A stretch of DNA of 35,656 nt from a virus. Below, piece after piece: positions 15,036 through 21,000 of the stretch (its first letter is position 1; each line of letters starts with the position of its first letter). The notes beneath the pieces are model-generated. The model was not told the origin of the DNA, ran no database searches, and saw only the letters and a list, made by a program, of their open reading frames with translations. The position numbers and the translations under genes are program-made. The stretch lies in the IMG/VR virus record IMGVR_UViG_3300042380_000139, positions 1-35,656 of that record; one strand, given 5' to 3'.

Positions 15036-16262
15036 TTACCATTTGTTCATGCTCGGGATGGGCACGAAATTAGTTGGTCTCTGAACAACCGCAGCCCGTC
15101 GCACCCCCTCGCAAGCGTACCGCAGCGCGTCGATAACGTGATTCTTTTTATCCTGAAGGATCGGCAGAACCTTCCCCGTCAGCGGATCTGTTTTAAAGCT
15201 GTAAAAAGTCAGCTCGTCGATTGTGTGAGTGCATCGAGGGTGAACAACAATGTCATAGGATTTAAGCCACTCGATACCCTCCTCGACAGACTTGGCTCCT
15301 TTGACTGCAGGCATGATCTTCGGGAAACCGTTTTTACGGAGATGGCTAATCGTCTCGGGCCTCGATGAGTCAGCAACCATCGGCCACCGCTCGGAGTCTG
15401 GTACTGTATGAAATAGGCTCGGTGTGTCGACGATCTCACAGCCTACTTGATACGCCTCATGGTCAATGTAGAGCGTGCGGCCAACGATATGACAGCGCAC
15501 TAGAACGGTCGGATCGGTGGCAAATCCCCAGTCAGCGCCGAGTCGGTGAATCGCATCTGCGGAAGCCTCAAAGTCTTCAATCCGCCAATTCTTGAACACG
15601 CGAGAACTGCTGTTCTGAACGTATCCGCCTCGCCAAACGTGGGCATATTTGTCAGGATCGCGGCCTCTGTCGTATTCCATCTCGGCCCGCAAAACGTCCG
15701 GGAACCACGGGTTGTCCGAGTAGTTGACTTCAATGACCTTGGCGCTCGGTGGTGGATTCTCGCCACGTAGCAGGGAATCAACCGGGTCTGTAGATTGTGA
15801 CGGGTTCCATGTGAACCAGAGTTCAGAGCCGGGCTTGCGGATTGTTGGGCGGAGTAGATCCAGGCTTCGCTGCGACAGGCTTTGAGCTTCCTCTACCCAT
15901 GCGCAGTCGTATCCTTCCAGCGATTTGATAGAGTCAGCCGTGTGATTCTGCATCCCCTGGAAGATGATCGCCCCGTCGCCCTTCTTTGACTTGATGACGG
16001 CTTCCTGCACCTCGAAGTAGGCGCCAGCATTCATAGCTTCAATTTTGTTCTCTAGCAATCGTTTGACCGACTGAGCCAGAGATTTCTGAACCTCACGAAC
16101 GCACACGCTTCGACGTTTCTGATCAAGCAGGTGAGACTCAATCAGCATCTCTGCGAAGAAATGCGACTTGCCCGAGCCTCGTCCTCCGTGTGCGCCTTTG
16201 TATCGAGCGGGATCAAGTAGCGGGACGGCCCAGGCTGGGGTCTGGAGTTGCAGCTTACTCAT
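15036..16262 (-). CDS. Terminase large subunit (packaging ATPase and nuclease)
   Basis: A 408-residue protein of the PBSX-like large terminase type. Walker A is GGRGSGKS at residues 26-33 and Walker B with the catalytic Glu is CAWVEEA near 120-126. The C-terminal RNase H-like nuclease has candidate acidic residues in GADWG (D244), MVADSS (D298) and KNHVIDALRYA (D378). It translocates DNA into the prohead and cuts it when full. The gene overlaps the small subunit gene by 8 bp. The arrangement terS-terL-portal matches headful P22-like phages, consistent with the circularly permuted assembly. Confidence 0.95.
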   Translation of the reverse strand: MSKLQLQTPAWAVPLLDPARYKGAHGGRGSGKSHFFAEMLIESHLLDQKRRSVCVREVQKSLAQSVKRLLENKIEAMNAGAYFEVQEAVIKSKKGDGAIIFQGMQNHTADSIKSLEGYDCAWVEEAQSLSQRSLDLLRPTIRKPGSELWFTWNPSQSTDPVDSLLRGENPPPSAKVIEVNYSDNPWFPDVLRAEMEYDRGRDPDKYAHVWRGGYVQNSSSRVFKNWRIEDFEASADAIHRLGADWGFATDPTVLVRCHIVGRTLYIDHEAYQVGCEIVDTPSLFHTVPDSERWPMVADSSRPETISHLRKNGFPKIMPAVKGAKSVEEGIEWLKSYDIVVHPRCTHTIDELTFYSFKTDPLTGKVLPILQDKKNHVIDALRYACEGVRRAAVVQRPTNFVPIPSMNKW

Positions 16263-16662
16263 TCGGCTTCAGAATGACGCGCTCAATCGTTTTAATCTCC
16301 AGCGGCCCACCGTCTGCCCCAGTGTGCTCAGTGCGATCGGAGTAGACCCGCTTACGATTGCCCTTCAAGATCAGTGCAAGTAGCTGATCGCTGTACATAC
16401 GCTGCTCGCCGACTTTAGCGCCCTGATACCAAACATCCTGCTCGTATCCCTGTACAGCGCGCCTGTAAGCCTCTGCCTCGGCTTTGTCAATGCCTTCCTC
16501 GATTGCATCGTCCCATTCCTCGGAGAATTCCGGGTCGGCCCGTTTATTCCGCCAAGCATTGACGCGGCTGATGCCGGCGGCCTTCGCTGCGTGAGAAATG
16601 ATCGGGCTTTCCCGAAGATGCTCAAGAAAAATTTTCTTCCAGTCGTATTCTTTGCTGGCCAT
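16255..16662 (-). CDS. Terminase small subunit
   Basis: A 135-residue protein with an N-terminal helix-turn-helix (ISHAAKAAGISRVNAWRNKR at about residues 21-40), a central helical oligomerisation region (EEGIDKAEAEAYRRAVQGYE) and a C-terminal tail (IKTIERVILKPNE). Small terminase subunits recognise the packaging site and stimulate the large subunit. It is first in the late operon, so its start region (ATG 16662 after AGGAAATC) directly follows the late promoter. The pac site cannot be located by eye but in P22 lies within this gene. Confidence 0.88.
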   Translation of the reverse strand: MASKEYDWKKIFLEHLRESPIISHAAKAAGISRVNAWRNKRADPEFSEEWDDAIEEGIDKAEAEAYRRAVQGYEQDVWYQGAKVGEQRMYSDQLLALILKGNRKRVYSDRTEHTGADGGPLEIKTIERVILKPNE

Positions 16663-16693
16663 GATTTCCTGCCTCTGTAGTGGCGCAATCTTG

Positions 16694-16720
16694 ATTGTAT
16701 CAACGATCTGTGCTAGTCAA
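16694..16720 (-). promoter_or_regulatory. Candidate late promoter
   Basis: On the minus strand TTGACT (16720-16715) and TACAAT (16699-16694) are 15 bases apart. A TATTGA two bases upstream gives a 17-base spacer with the same -10. It is the only sigma70-like sequence I see upstream of terS and would start the late transcript near 16687. The imperfect spacing suggests it may need an activator. Confidence 0.5.
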
Positions 16721-16726
16721 TAGTTC

Positions 16727-16742
16727 TCACACTCTGTTGTGA
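16727..16742. promoter_or_regulatory. Inverted repeat between divergent late and early promoters
   Basis: TCACA-CTCTGT-TGTGA is a 5+6+5 palindrome. It begins 7 bases from the late -35 and ends 8 bases before the early -35, so one bound regulator could act on both. The protein that binds is unknown; the phage zinc-ribbon protein, the small HTH protein or a host factor are candidates. Confidence 0.5.
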
Positions 16743-16750
16743 AAAAAGTG

Positions 16751-16787
16751 TTGACACAGACGCTAGACATACGCTACATTTACATCA
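16751..16787 (+). promoter_or_regulatory. Early promoter P1 (left operon)
   Basis: TTGACA (16751-16756), an 18-base spacer and TACATT (16775-16780); predicted start A at 16787. The -35 lies in GTGTTGACA, a 9-mer shared by all three plus-strand early promoters here. Confidence 0.75.
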
Positions 16788-16816
16788 CTGCGCGACATGA
16801 CTGACAGACGGCGCAG
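16787..16816 (+). promoter_or_regulatory. 5'-end leader hairpin, copy 1
   Basis: Immediately after the predicted +1 A, CTGCGC (16788-16793) pairs with GCGCAG (16811-16816) around the 17-base loop GACATGACTGACAGACG. The ribosome site AGGAG follows for the gene at 16838. Copies 2 and 3 have different stem sequences with pairing kept and related loops. Confidence 0.65.
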
Positions 16817-16837
16817 CAACCAACCAGGAGATAGAAC

Positions 16838-17131
16838 ATGTTTACCAGCCAATACGACGAACACATCGCCAGCCAGCCAGACGACAGCCGCTGGGACGGA
16901 TTCGATCGTGGTGACACGGATTTTCAAGAGCAACAAGGGTCTTGCGTCATCGGACGCATGACCAGCGAAAGTGGTTCCAAAGTGGTCATCACCGAACATT
17001 GGTTTGATGGCCGCTCAGGAGCATGGTCTAACTACACGGTTTCAATTGACGGAGCCCTAGTGCATGACACCGATGACCGAGCCAACGCCATCACCGTAGC
17101 TCGCTGGTGGATGGCTGGATGCCCAGCCTAA
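16838..17131 (+). CDS. First gene of the left early operon, unknown function
   Basis: A 97-residue acidic protein with ribosome site CCAGGAG 9 bases before ATG. The sequence begins MFTSQYDEHIASQPDDSRWD and has a beta-rich middle (GSKVVITEHWFDGRSGAWSN, then YTVSIDGALVHDT) and a final helix ANAITVARWWMAG. No cysteine pair, membrane segment or known motif is visible. As the first product after early promoter P1 it would be made at once on infection, a slot often used for host takeover or anti-defence proteins. That is inference from position only. Confidence 0.7.
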   Translation: MFTSQYDEHIASQPDDSRWDGFDRGDTDFQEQQGSCVIGRMTSESGSKVVITEHWFDGRSGAWSNYTVSIDGALVHDTDDRANAITVARWWMAGCPA

Positions 17132-17142
17132 CCCACAACCCA

Positions 17143-17156
17143 GGGGCTCCGGCCCC
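17143..17156 (+). other. Intergenic hairpin, first of a pair
   Basis: GGGGC-TCCG-GCCCC, 11 bases after a stop codon and 24 before the next ATG. No T-tract, so not a terminator. It resembles the hairpin at 17402-17415. Confidence 0.6.
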
Positions 17157-17180
17157 AGCAACCTAATATGAGAGAACACC

Positions 17181-17396
17181 ATGAACCGCATTGAAAAAAT
17201 CATCGCCGCACTCACAACCGCTGCTAAAGACCCTGCAGTTACGAATAAACAGGCATGGGACGAATTCATCGACCCAGACGCAACCACCCCATTCGACTCC
17301 ATCAGTGAAGGGGAGCGGATTGTCTACGTCGCCGCAATGTCAGTTGATGAGTGCCTGCTCGATGGAGAGATGGACGAACTGATCCGCAACGTCTAA
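17181..17396 (+). CDS. Small acidic early protein, unknown function
   Basis: A 71-residue protein starting MNRIEKIIAALTTAAKDPAV and ending DECLLDGEMDELIRNV; it looks all-helical and acidic. The ribosome site is GAGAG in a leader ending ACACCATGAA, nearly the same as the leader of the following micro-gene. It is flanked on both sides by GGGGC-type hairpins. I do not recognise a family. Confidence 0.6.
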   Translation: MNRIEKIIAALTTAAKDPAVTNKQAWDEFIDPDATTPFDSISEGERIVYVAAMSVDECLLDGEMDELIRNV

Positions 17397-17401
17397 CCAC
17401 C

Positions 17402-17415
17402 GGGGCTTCGGCCCC
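17402..17415 (+). other. Intergenic hairpin with TTCG tetraloop, second of a pair
   Basis: GGGGC-TTCG-GCCCC, an unusually stable stem with a UUCG loop in RNA, 5 bases after the stop of the preceding gene and 17 bases before the next ATG. No T-tract follows. Confidence 0.65.
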
Positions 17416-17432
17416 TTCAATGAAAGCACACC

Positions 17433-17528
17433 ATGAAACGTCGCACCCCCCGTCAAATCCTCGCCGATCTGGCCTTTGCAATCGTCCTCGGCGCCTCATT
17501 CGGCGTTGTCTTCGGGCTCTACTTCTAA
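17433..17528 (+). CDS. 31-residue single-helix membrane peptide
   Basis: ATG 17433 encodes MKRRTPRQILADLAFAIVLG followed by a hydrophobic run (ASFGVVFGLYF). A basic N-terminus and about 20 hydrophobic residues predict one transmembrane helix with the start inside the cell. It has the same CACACCATGAA leader as the gene before it and is followed at once by a strong terminator. Such micro-proteins occur in many early phage operons; function unknown. It was accepted because leader, membrane pattern and placement all fit, but the ribosome site is weak. Confidence 0.5.
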   Translation: MKRRTPRQILADLAFAIVLGASFGVVFGLYF

Positions 17529-17552
17529 AACGGCCTCAGAGCCGTTTTTTTT
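17529..17552 (+). terminator. Strong intrinsic terminator inside the left early operon
   Basis: AACGGC pairs with GCCGTT around CTCAGA, with eight Ts (17545-17552). It directly follows the stop codon of the 31-residue ORF. Two more genes lie downstream with no evident promoter, so they need read-through or antitermination. Confidence 0.85.
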
Positions 17553-17621
17553 GGTCGGTACATGTCTAGGTAGCAGACTTCCCAAAAAAACGCTCCTATG
17601 GCCCTCTAAACTCGTCAGAAC

Positions 17622-17753
17622 ATGCCTCAAACCAGAACAGCACACCTCCTGGCCCTCCTCAAGGACGGCCACCCCTTCAGGATCGCCGTGATCCTCACAG
17701 GCCACTTTTTTAACGTCCCGGTCCACGTGATCGAGAGGGAGTTTTACCGATGA
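17622..17753 (+). CDS. 43-residue protein, possible helix-turn-helix
   Basis: ATG 17622 encodes MPQTRTAHLLALLKDGHPFR and ends HVIEREFYR. The pattern (helix, HLLALLKDGHPF, helix, NVPVHVIEREF) resembles a minimal DNA-binding helix pair, but it is too short to assign. The stop overlaps the ATG of the zinc-ribbon gene (ATGA), which is the main support for coding. No clear ribosome site precedes it, and it lies 69 bases after the terminator. Confidence 0.5.
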   Translation: MPQTRTAHLLALLKDGHPFRIAVILTGHFFNVPVHVIEREFYR

Positions 17754-18061
17754 ACTTTTGCCCGAAGTGCGAAGCACCCGCCCGAGTTCTAGAAAAACGC
17801 TGGAGCCAAAAAAAAGCCTGCACCCGTCGTCGACTTGGTTGTCCATCTTGCGGTTATAGATTCTCAATATTCGGGGATATTATGATTCCACAAATAGATA
17901 ATCAATTAGATTCAGAAGGAATGCCACGATATACAGAAACCATCCAAACCCTCGAGGCTCTAGTACGATCCGCCGGAGGTTGCGCCACCATCGACCAAGT
18001 CGCCGTCGTCAAGGCATGGCGTTTAATTGACCGTTATAACGCCATTATTAACGGTAAATAA
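17750..18061 (+). CDS. Zinc-ribbon protein, NrdR/Ogr-like, candidate transcription regulator
   Basis: A 103-residue protein starting MNFCPKCEAPARVLEKRWSQ, then RRRLGCPSCGYRFSIFG. The CxxC - about 28 residues - CxxC arrangement with basic residues between resembles the zinc ribbon of NrdR and of the short Ogr/Delta late activators of P2-like phages. The remainder (ETIQTLEALVRSAGG, VVKAWRLIDRYNAII) is helical. Ribosome site GAGAGGGAG. As the last gene of the left early operon, beyond an internal terminator, it would be delayed in expression. This fits a regulator that turns on the adjacent late promoter, but no direct evidence links them. Confidence 0.65.
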   Translation: MNFCPKCEAPARVLEKRWSQKKACTRRRLGCPSCGYRFSIFGDIMIPQIDNQLDSEGMPRYTETIQTLEALVRSAGGCATIDQVAVVKAWRLIDRYNAIINGK

Positions 18062-18231
18062 TAAGGTCTACCATCCTCCACATTCAGCCCGCCGCGTGCG
18101 GGCTTTTCTTTTATTTCCACCACATCCGTCAAAACTGGAACCCGATCCGGGTCAATGTGGCCAGGAAGGCCATCCCACCAGCCTACGCCAACCTCAACCC
18201 CCCCAACCTCAATAAATGTCTTTTTCATCAT
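18034..18231 (-). CDS. Small protein at the end of the primase operon, unknown function
   Basis: ATG 18231 or 18228 follows GAGGTG, a good ribosome site, and gives about 65 residues: MKKTFIEVGGVEVGVGWWDG, then LPGHIDPDRVPVLTDVVEIK and a C-terminal LPLIMAL. It overlaps the plus-strand terminator and the last 28 bases of the zinc-ribbon gene in antisense. It lies downstream of the primase terminator, so it needs read-through or its own promoter. Composition looks protein-like (VEVGVGWWDG, VVEIKEKP). Alternative: a chance frame. Confidence 0.42.
   Translation of the reverse strand: MMKKTFIEVGGVEVGVGWWDGLPGHIDPDRVPVLTDVVEIKEKPARGGLNVEDGRPYYLPLIMAL
18086..18115 (+). terminator. Intrinsic terminator of the left early operon
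   Basis: AGCCCGC and GCGGGCT form 7 pairs around CGCGT, followed by TTTCTTTTATTT. It lies 25 bases after the zinc-ribbon gene stops and ends the plus-strand unit before the convergent primase operon. Confidence 0.88.
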
Positions 18232-18240
18232 CACCTCATC

Positions 18241-18393
18241 AAATTTTCCATGCAACGCAACAGCCCCACAAACATAGCGCAACAACGCAACTACCCTAAA
18301 GGGTAGTAGTTGCGTTTTGTTGCGCTAAAATGTTAGTCTTGTCACAAACGCAACTAAAAAAAAGTTGCGCAACAGTTGCGTTTTGTTGCGCTA
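18241..18393. repeat. TTGCG repeat array with long inverted repeat; candidate origin or operator region
   Basis: The stretch 18232-18408 between the primase gene and the small minus-strand ORF holds about ten TTGCG/CGCAA words. AGTTGCGTTTTGTTGCGCTA occurs exactly twice (18308-18327 and 18374-18393). An inverted version, two bases shorter, lies at 18275-18292 and forms a long imperfect hairpin with the first copy, centred on CTACCCTAAAGGGTAG (18291-18306). Dense short repeats beside a primase-helicase gene are typical of phage origins with iterons, but binding by a regulator is equally possible. One hairpin also serves as a minus-strand terminator. Confidence 0.6.
18356..18391 (-). terminator. 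Intrinsic terminator after the primase-helicase gene
   Basis: On the minus strand GCGCAACA (18391-18384) pairs with TGTTGCGC (18374-18367) across a 9-base loop. After three bases come eight Ts (18363-18356). It lies 17 bases after the primase stop codon and is built from the TTGCG repeats. Confidence 0.75.
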
Positions 18394-18408
18394 CTTTTCC
18401 CCCCACTT

Positions 18409-20409
18409 TTATGCCCTCAAAAGCATGGCGGATGCTTGAACGGTGTCCAAAACGATCCACCCGTGTTCGTAAGAGTCGATGACCTGGGCGATCAAAAGCT
18501 CCCCGATCGGCTTCCCTTTTGACGATGGCCGGACGTAGATCGAAGCTGATGCTTCGGTTAATTCAAGGGTATCCATCAGATATTGGATAAACCCTGCCCT
18601 GCTCAAGTACGGCTGCCCTGCTCTGGTCTCTTTCCCTGCTGATTCCCAAGCATTCTGGAATAGCTTTATATGTTTAGTTAACTTATTATCTCTTTTATCG
18701 GATATTGGTTTATCGACTATTTCAATAATGGCACTGGTGACCTGTTCATCGTCCTCGTCGATCCATCCGTTGATCTCCACGGTGCGAAGCTGGGCGTATA
18801 TGTCTGGCGCAATTTCTGAGTCCTTGGCTTTGCGCTGGACGATCTGCATCGGAGCTTCGTCTTTTGCGGGAATGATGCTTACCTCGATGTCGAGGGCTCC
18901 TCTCCATGCTGATGACCCTCTGGCTCGGTGCTGAGCTTCTTCGCTGACGCCGGTGTGATGGACTAGCAAAACGGAGCAGTTAAATTCCCGCATGAGTTGC
19001 GCACATGCGTCGAGCATTGTTTTAGCGTCCTGGGCGCTGTTTTCGTCGCCGGATAGGAATCGGTGCAGGGTGTCAATGACAATTAGGTCGGGAGGATCGG
19101 GGAGCTGCTTGAGGTGGGTGGAGGTGGACAAATAGCCATCTGGCGTATTGAGGTCACAACCGGAGCGGCTGAGCCACATTGATAGACTGCCTGCGGAGTG
19201 GTGCTGCTTCCATGCTGCTATTCGAGCCCTTAGACCGTGGTGGCCTTCGCCTGCCAGGTAGACTATTTTTGAGGGCTTGACTCGGTGGCCTGCCCACTCT
19301 GTCATACCGCTGGCTAATCTCAGGCACCAGTCTAGGACCACGAACGTCTTACCGCCGCCAGAGGGACCGTGGATCATGATGAGAGCGTCGGATTGCAGCC
19401 AGCCCTTGATCAGCCATTTGATTGGGGCGGGCTTCTGGCAATAATCGTCCGCAGGAATGAGCCAGGACTCTTGAGGGGGGTTGAGCAGTAGGGCCAAATT
19501 GTGTCCAGCCTGGGCGTAGTCGTTTGCGTCGCCTTCGACCGGGGGCATGATGTATGTGACCCCGAATTTGGCGCAGGCTTGTTCAGCGTGACGCTGGCCT
19601 ACCCCGCTCTTATCGTTATCGGCGACTATGACGATCTTCTGGCCTGGGTGCATCTCTACCAAGCTGCCCGTGACGGGGATCAGGTTTGATGCACTGTATG
19701 CAACGACACAGGGGCGACCGGTTGTCTCGTGAATCGTGGCAGCGGTGGCGAAGCCTTCGGCGATGTACAGCACGCCCGGGTGGTCGAGGGTGCCGATGAT
19801 CCAGAAGCGGCCACCGGTCTGTCCGCCGGTGTGGTACAGCTTCCCGCCGTCTTCACTTATGTATTGCAGGCTGGATAGCTCACCATCCTCGCTAAAGAGA
19901 GGCACCATCAAACGACCATCACCTGTCACTCGGGCGCCGTGGGGTTGGACTCCCTTGCGCTTCAGGTAGGGATGATCTGGGCTGGCCTGGGCGCCGTCTC
20001 GCCAAATTGTTTCTACTGTGCTGGCTGCCACGGAACGATCCCGCTCTATTTCCTCGTCTCTCATGCGCTTTGCCGCATTGATCCGGGCAATGTGGGCCAT
20101 CTCTTCGGCGGGGGTCCATCGCTTTTTACCGATGTCAGCTTTGACCGTCTGAGTGAGATTGGCCCGCCAGCACCCAAAAGTCAGGCATGGGATTCCGTCA
20201 AAATGCCCGACGTACCAGCCCGAGCGATCTAGCGTTTTTCGGCTGCTGCCGGAGCGGAATCGATGAATCCGACCGTCGAGGATGAATTCCTCGGGAGCGT
20301 CGAGGCCGGCTTCTTCAATAGCTCTACTAAACTGCACTTCGATCGGGGGCGGGACAACTTCCTGGGGGGGAGACCAAGGGCCTCCAAGAATGTGCGTTAG
20401 ATCAGCCAT
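18409..20409 (-). CDS. Primase-helicase: TOPRIM domain plus RepA-like RecA-fold ATPase
   Basis: A 666-residue replication protein. An N-terminal region (to about residue 200) of the phage TOPRIM-primase type contains RIHRFRSGSSRK and GRLMVPLFSEDGELSSLQYI. The TOPRIM core follows with AEGFATAAT (217-225) and VADNDKSG (262-269), whose acidic residues bind metal. From about 340 comes a hexameric helicase domain of the RepA/AAA_25 type: Walker A GPSGGGKT (348-355), Walker B LIVIDTL (442-448) and a VLLVHHTG sensor-like strand (480-487). It should unwind and prime phage DNA, relying on host polymerase since no polymerase gene is seen. It starts 4 bases after the HTH gene stops, has no ribosome site of its own, and is probably translationally coupled. 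Confidence 0.9.
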   Translation of the reverse strand: MADLTHILGGPWSPPQEVVPPPIEVQFSRAIEEAGLDAPEEFILDGRIHRFRSGSSRKTLDRSGWYVGHFDGIPCLTFGCWRANLTQTVKADIGKKRWTPAEEMAHIARINAAKRMRDEEIERDRSVAASTVETIWRDGAQASPDHPYLKRKGVQPHGARVTGDGRLMVPLFSEDGELSSLQYISEDGGKLYHTGGQTGGRFWIIGTLDHPGVLYIAEGFATAATIHETTGRPCVVAYSASNLIPVTGSLVEMHPGQKIVIVADNDKSGVGQRHAEQACAKFGVTYIMPPVEGDANDYAQAGHNLALLLNPPQESWLIPADDYCQKPAPIKWLIKGWLQSDALIMIHGPSGGGKTFVVLDWCLRLASGMTEWAGHRVKPSKIVYLAGEGHHGLRARIAAWKQHHSAGSLSMWLSRSGCDLNTPDGYLSTSTHLKQLPDPPDLIVIDTLHRFLSGDENSAQDAKTMLDACAQLMREFNCSVLLVHHTGVSEEAQHRARGSSAWRGALDIEVSIIPAKDEAPMQIVQRKAKDSEIAPDIYAQLRTVEINGWIDEDDEQVTSAIIEIVDKPISDKRDNKLTKHIKLFQNAWESAGKETRAGQPYLSRAGFIQYLMDTLELTEASASIYVRPSSKGKPIGELLIAQVIDSYEHGWIVLDTVQASAMLLRA

Positions 20410-20413
20410 TTGG

Positions 20414-20602
20414 TCAGAGGATTGGTTGTGTTTGACGAATCAGATAATCGCTCAGAATCGTGATCGTTCGCAATGATGGGTTCACATTCAACCCCTTTTT
20501 AATGTGATGCAGCGTGTTCGCGTGCAGGCCGGTGGCTTCGGCTACGGCACTGATACGCCGATCGGCCAGGGCCGCTTTGATCTGGTCTAGGCTCAACAAC
20601 AT
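20414..20602 (-). CDS. Small helix-turn-helix regulator (Cro-like position)
   Basis: ATG 20602 is chosen because AGGAG lies 8 bases upstream and the predicted transcript starts at 20627; the open frame extends to 20647 but would begin upstream of the transcript start. The 62-residue product has LSLDQIKAALADRRISAVAE followed by ATGLHANTLHHIKKG, a clear helix-turn-helix, and a short helical tail. No other domain is present, so it resembles Cro-type single-domain regulators. It is divergently transcribed from the right early operon across a shared palindrome, its likely operator, and is co-transcribed with the primase-helicase. Confidence 0.8.
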   Translation of the reverse strand: MLLSLDQIKAALADRRISAVAEATGLHANTLHHIKKGLNVNPSLRTITILSDYLIRQTQPIL

Positions 20603-20626
20603 TTTTCTCACTCCTCTTTGTTTGGG

Positions 20627-20665
20627 TGTTGACATTGTGACGTGCAATCGTTTACATTGTCAACA
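20627..20665. promoter_or_regulatory. Symmetric overlapping divergent promoters P2 (+) and PM (-)
   Basis: Plus strand: TTGACA 20629-20634, 18-base spacer, TACATT 20653-20658, start A at 20665. Minus strand: TTGACA 20663-20658, 18-base spacer, CACAAT 20639-20634, start A at 20627. The arms TGTTGACATTGTGA and, inverted, TGTTGACAATGTAA make a 39-bp palindrome centred on 20646, with both starts at its outer edges. The two promoters cannot be used at once. Confidence 0.8.
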
Positions 20666-20696
20666 CCGCAGCGAACAGAATCGTCTGACAGCGCGG
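20665..20696 (+). promoter_or_regulatory. 5'-end leader hairpin, copy 2
   Basis: After the predicted +1 A of P2, CCGC-A-GC (20666-20672, one bulged A) pairs with GC-GCGG (20691-20696) around the 18-base loop GAACAGAATCGTCTGACA. The ribosome site GAGGAG follows. Its loop is nearly identical to copy 3. Confidence 0.65.
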
Positions 20697-20712
20697 CAAC
20701 GAGGAGAACGAA

Positions 20713-20898
20713 ATGGAAATGATCTACAACAAAGGCTTTTACAAAGTGTGGGCGTGCGAGGTGGGCGATTACGTTCTGATCTGGTCCAGCGACTATCCGA
20801 CTCGCTCTACCCTGATTGGCACATGCGACAGCATGCTAGACGCACTAGAGTGGGCCCGCGACTGGGTGCATTGCAAAATTGAGGATGTACCTTTTTAA
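20713..20898 (+). CDS. First gene of the right early operon, unknown function
   Basis: A 61-residue protein starting MEMIYNKGFYKVWACEVGDY, with a beta-rich first half (YVLIWSSDYPTRSTLIG) and a final helix (CDSMLDALEWARDWVHC). The ribosome site GAGGAG lies 7 bases before ATG. It is alone between P2 and the next promoter P3. No family recognised; an early host-interaction role is a guess from position. Confidence 0.65.
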   Translation: MEMIYNKGFYKVWACEVGDYVLIWSSDYPTRSTLIGTCDSMLDALEWARDWVHCKIEDVPF

Positions 20899-20917
20899 AT
20901 AATTTCACGTTGGGGTG

Positions 20918-20953
20918 TTGACAGGCCCACAGTCAAGCCCCACAATACACACA
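20918..20953 (+). promoter_or_regulatory. Early promoter P3
   Basis: TTGACA 20918-20923, 17-base spacer, CACAAT 20941-20946, predicted start A at 20953. The sequence GGGTGTTGACA is also present at P2. Confidence 0.7.
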
Positions 20954-20982
20954 TCGAGCGAAAAGATTGTCTGAAGGCTCGA
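20953..20982 (+). promoter_or_regulatory. 5'-end leader hairpin, copy 3
   Basis: After the predicted +1 A, TCGAGC (20954-20959) pairs with GCTCGA (20977-20982) around the 17-base loop GAAAAGATTGTCTGAAG. It ends at +30, exactly as in copy 1. The ribosome site AAAGGA follows. Confidence 0.65.
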
Positions 20983-21000
20983 CAAACGAAAGGAAACACC

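Noticed and set aside
16371-16703. Minus-strand frame overlapping the small terminase gene
   Set aside because: Out-of-frame shadow, lacking the HTH and other terminase features.
18291-18306. CTACCCTAAAGGGTAG as a terminator
   Set aside because: No T-tract follows on either strand; treated as the centre of the long inverted repeat.
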